From Azadirachta indica (Eukaryota; Streptophyta; Magnoliopsida; Sapindales; Meliaceae), in assembly GCA_022749755.1 (NCBI GenBank), contig CM040440.1:14619269-14683268 (forward strand): 64,000 bases of DNA, read 5' to 3'. The notes under the pieces are model-generated. The model saw only the letters and a list, made by a program, of their open reading frames with translations. It searched no databases and was not told where the DNA came from. The first letter of the stretch is position 1. Each line of letters begins with the position of its first letter. Below, in pieces: positions 61,671-64,000 of the stretch. Both the position numbers and the translations under genes were made by a program.

Positions 61671-61682
61671 ATATTAATATTA

Positions 61683-63267
61683 GGAAAAATGACATATTCC
61701 CCCTTAATGTTTGGTCTAATAAACATATACTACCATGATGTTTGAGAAAAGACATATACCCTCCTACACTTTTATTTCCGATAATTGATCAGTTAGTTTA
61801 TTATTATTTGTCTTCCTCATGTTTTACATAATAATAATATAATATATATTTTATTTAATTATAACACTTTATTCCCTATTTTAATATTTTTTTCACAATA
61901 TAATTTTTTTAAATATAACAATTTACTCCATATTTAATATTTTTTCACAATATATTCAAAATTAAATACATTTTTAATTTGTTATTTCAATAGAAAATTT
62001 GGAAAACAAAATATTATTAAAAAAATTTAAACGATGAGTTAGATTAAACTTATATTAAAATATTTTAAACTCATGTTAAAATATTGATATTCTTTTTTTC
62101 TTTTTCTCCAATAAATTTGATATTTAATTGTTAAAAAGATTTTCAAATATATTTTAACATTTTATTCTTATATTAATATTTTTATTTAAAAGATTATATT
62201 AAATTTCTTATACTTTCTTGAGAAAAATTATGAAAATATAAATAATAAAATTAAAAAAAGAAAAAATTTAGTATCATTTGTTAATAGAATTAGTAATTAA
62301 ATATATTTTATATTCTTATTAACCGATATAATTTAATTTTAATTAAAAAATAGAAAAAAGAAGAAATATTTTGATTATTTTTATTTGTAGTATATATATA
62401 ACATGTATTTGTTGTTTATATTTTTATTTTCACGTTTTATTTATTCTTATATTAAATTTATTATATATTTTTAAAAATATATAAAAATATAAATAAATAA
62501 AATATAAAAAAAAATAAAATCCTTGTTATATATATATTACAAATAAAAATAATCAAAATTTTCTTCTTTTTCTATTTTTTTAATTAAAATTAAATTATAT
62601 TAGTTAATAAGAATATAAAATATATTTAATTACTAATTCTATTAACAAGTGATACTAAATTTTTTCTTTTTCTTTTACTTTTTATTTATATTTTCATAAT
62701 TTTTTTCAAGAAAATATAATAAATTTAATATAATCTTTTAAATAAAAATATTAATATAAGAAAAAATATTAAAATATATTTCAAAATCCTTTTAATAATT
62801 AAATATCAAATTTATTGTAGAAAAAAAAAAGATATAAATATTTTAACATGAGTTTAAAATATTTTAATATGAATTTAATCTAACTCATTGTTTAAATGTT
62901 TTTAATAATATTTTGTTTTCCAAATTTTCTATTAAAATAATAAATTAAAAAACATATTTAGTTTTTAATATATTGTGAAAAAAAATTAAATATGGATAAA
63001 TTGTTATATATAAAAAAAAATTATATTATGAAAGATATTAAAATAGGGAGTAAAGTGTTATAACTAAATAAAATATATATTATGTTATTATTATTTAAAA
63101 TATGAGAGATATAAATAATAATAAACTAACTGGTCAACTAACAAAAATAAAAGTTCAGGGGTGTATCTGCCTATTTATTCAAATGTCAAAAGGCATCTAT
63201 CTTTCCTCAAACATTAGAGGGATTTGCCTATTAAGCCAAACATCAGAGGAGAATATGTTATTTTTCC
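61683..63267. mobile_element. Giant palindromic (fold-back) element, 1585 bp, exact 9-bp target duplication
   Basis: TTAATATTA flanks both sides (61674-61682 and 63268-63276). The two halves are inverted copies from end to centre. GGAAAAATGACATATTC pairs with GAATATGTTATTTTTCC. TTATAACTAAATAAAATATATATTAT pairs with the arm at about 61840-61870. The GAGTTAGATTAAA / TTTAATCTAACTC pair lies at about 62034 and 62873. The symmetry point is near 62475. Arms are about 790 bp with modest mismatches. No coding capacity. The long TIR and 9-bp duplication point to a Mutator-like non-autonomous element. Its duplication overlaps the last bases of the LTR's target duplication, so it inserted at the LTR edge. 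Confidence 0.88.
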
Positions 63268-63276
63268 TTAATATTA

Positions 63277-64000
63277 TTAATTTATAATTATTAGCAATAA
63301 AATTTGAAAGTTTTAGAAAAATAACATGCTGATTAATTAGTACGTTACCTCTATTATCATTTATCAATTCATAAAGTATAAATTATTTGCCAATAAATTC
63401 AAATTACGATAGATATACAAATATTCAAATTATATTACAATAGACTTAATTTATAATAAATTTTTTTATCATAAATTTATTAAGATTATGTCAAAAATTT
63501 ATCAAAATAAAGAGTATTAATCTAGTTAATTTATCTTCACTTTTTTCTCAAAATAACTAGCCTCCAACTATAATAAAGAGTAACTATATTAAAAAGGACA
63601 ATATATTTATTATTAAATGATTTTATTTTCTTTACACGACTATATATTAGTTAGATTGTTGCATATATAAAACTTTATTTAAATTATTGTCATAATAAAT
63701 ATCACAAGAAATTTATAAATTATTTGTTATGAAATTATAGTTATCAAATATTAAGCTAAAAATATTTTAATTTTATCGTATTTATAAGTAACTATTAATT
63801 TTTAACATTAAGTTAAAAATAAATATATTTGAAATTATTAAAAATAATTTAGCATTATAATACAAAAAGACCTAAAATATTGTAATATATAAGTATATAG
63901 TGCACCCAAAATTTAACTGAAAAAATGGTAGTATTTTAGTGGATAAGAAAGTTATATTGTGACCTTGAACACTTAAGTTCAAATCTTACTGGTCACAAAT
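63277..64000. other. A+T-rich end of window; weak tRNA-derived (SINE-like) signal at the right edge
   Basis: No gene seen. The last 70 bases contain TTTTAGTGGATAAG and, about 40 bases on, AAGTTCAAATCTTAC. They resemble internal promoter boxes A and B of tRNA-derived SINEs, in the + orientation. The element would continue beyond 64000. Confidence 0.25.

Noticed and set aside
62100..62900. Short frames inside the palindromic element
   Set aside because: A+T-rich, stops everywhere; explained by the inverted-repeat structure.

Overview
This is a 64 kb piece of plant nuclear DNA. It has small exons with GT-AG introns in an A+T-rich background, and its proteins belong to plant families (GAUT8/QUASIMODO1-type pectin synthase, an AP2-domain factor, a plant G3BP, DPMS3). 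The gene families and intron layout fit a eudicot. A woody rosid such as Citrus is a guess, not shown by the sequence. All gene models were built by hand from reading frames, splice signals and remembered family alignments.

Layout. 782-1038 (-): first exon of a gene that runs off the left edge. 2754-4174 (-): DPMS3, three short exons, with a probable 5'-UTR exon near 6289-6410. 6434-7678: a 1.25 kb fold-back element between DPMS3 and its divergent neighbour. 7950-10647 (+): FHA2-like protein. 11253-14100 (-): Tim17/22/23 (PRAT) protein. 16064-21291 (-): AP2-domain protein of the At4g13040 type. 22.6-30.6 kb: gene-poor and A+T-rich, with a promoter-like stretch that lacks a gene body (about 24.4-24.7 kb), a G-box-bearing island (25.1-25.6 kb), and two long-TIR elements (26.6-27.8 and 29.5-30.3 kb). 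30688-32300 (+): 47-aa conserved microprotein. 32549-33555: long-TIR element enclosing a broken PPR gene fragment. 35798-37066 (+): plant-specific 422-aa membrane/acidic protein. 40345-42462 (+): GAUT8/QUA1. 43812-48182 (-): G3BP-like NTF2+RRM+RGG protein. 49-52.8 kb: noncoding, with a diverged 0.65 kb duplication. 53224-54926 (-): ERD2-like seven-helix protein. 55.3-64 kb: transposon graveyard holding a GRF zinc-finger fragment, a 60-bp minisatellite, a dead MULE transposase, an 865-bp solo LTR with 5-bp target duplication, and a 1.58 kb near-perfect palindrome with an exact 9-bp target duplication.

The genes are ordinary, unrelated housekeeping or regulatory loci (ER glycosylation and retrieval, mitochondrial or plastid membrane import family, pectin synthesis, RNA granules, transcription); no operon-like logic links them. 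The most interesting content is the mobile fraction. Five elements share one architecture: long terminal inverted repeats starting GG(G)A or similar, often with a 9-bp target duplication. Two of them carry fragments of pentatricopeptide-repeat genes, which suggests Mutator-like gene capture (Pack-MULE-like behaviour). Two others are almost entirely self-complementary and would form very long hairpins if transcribed.
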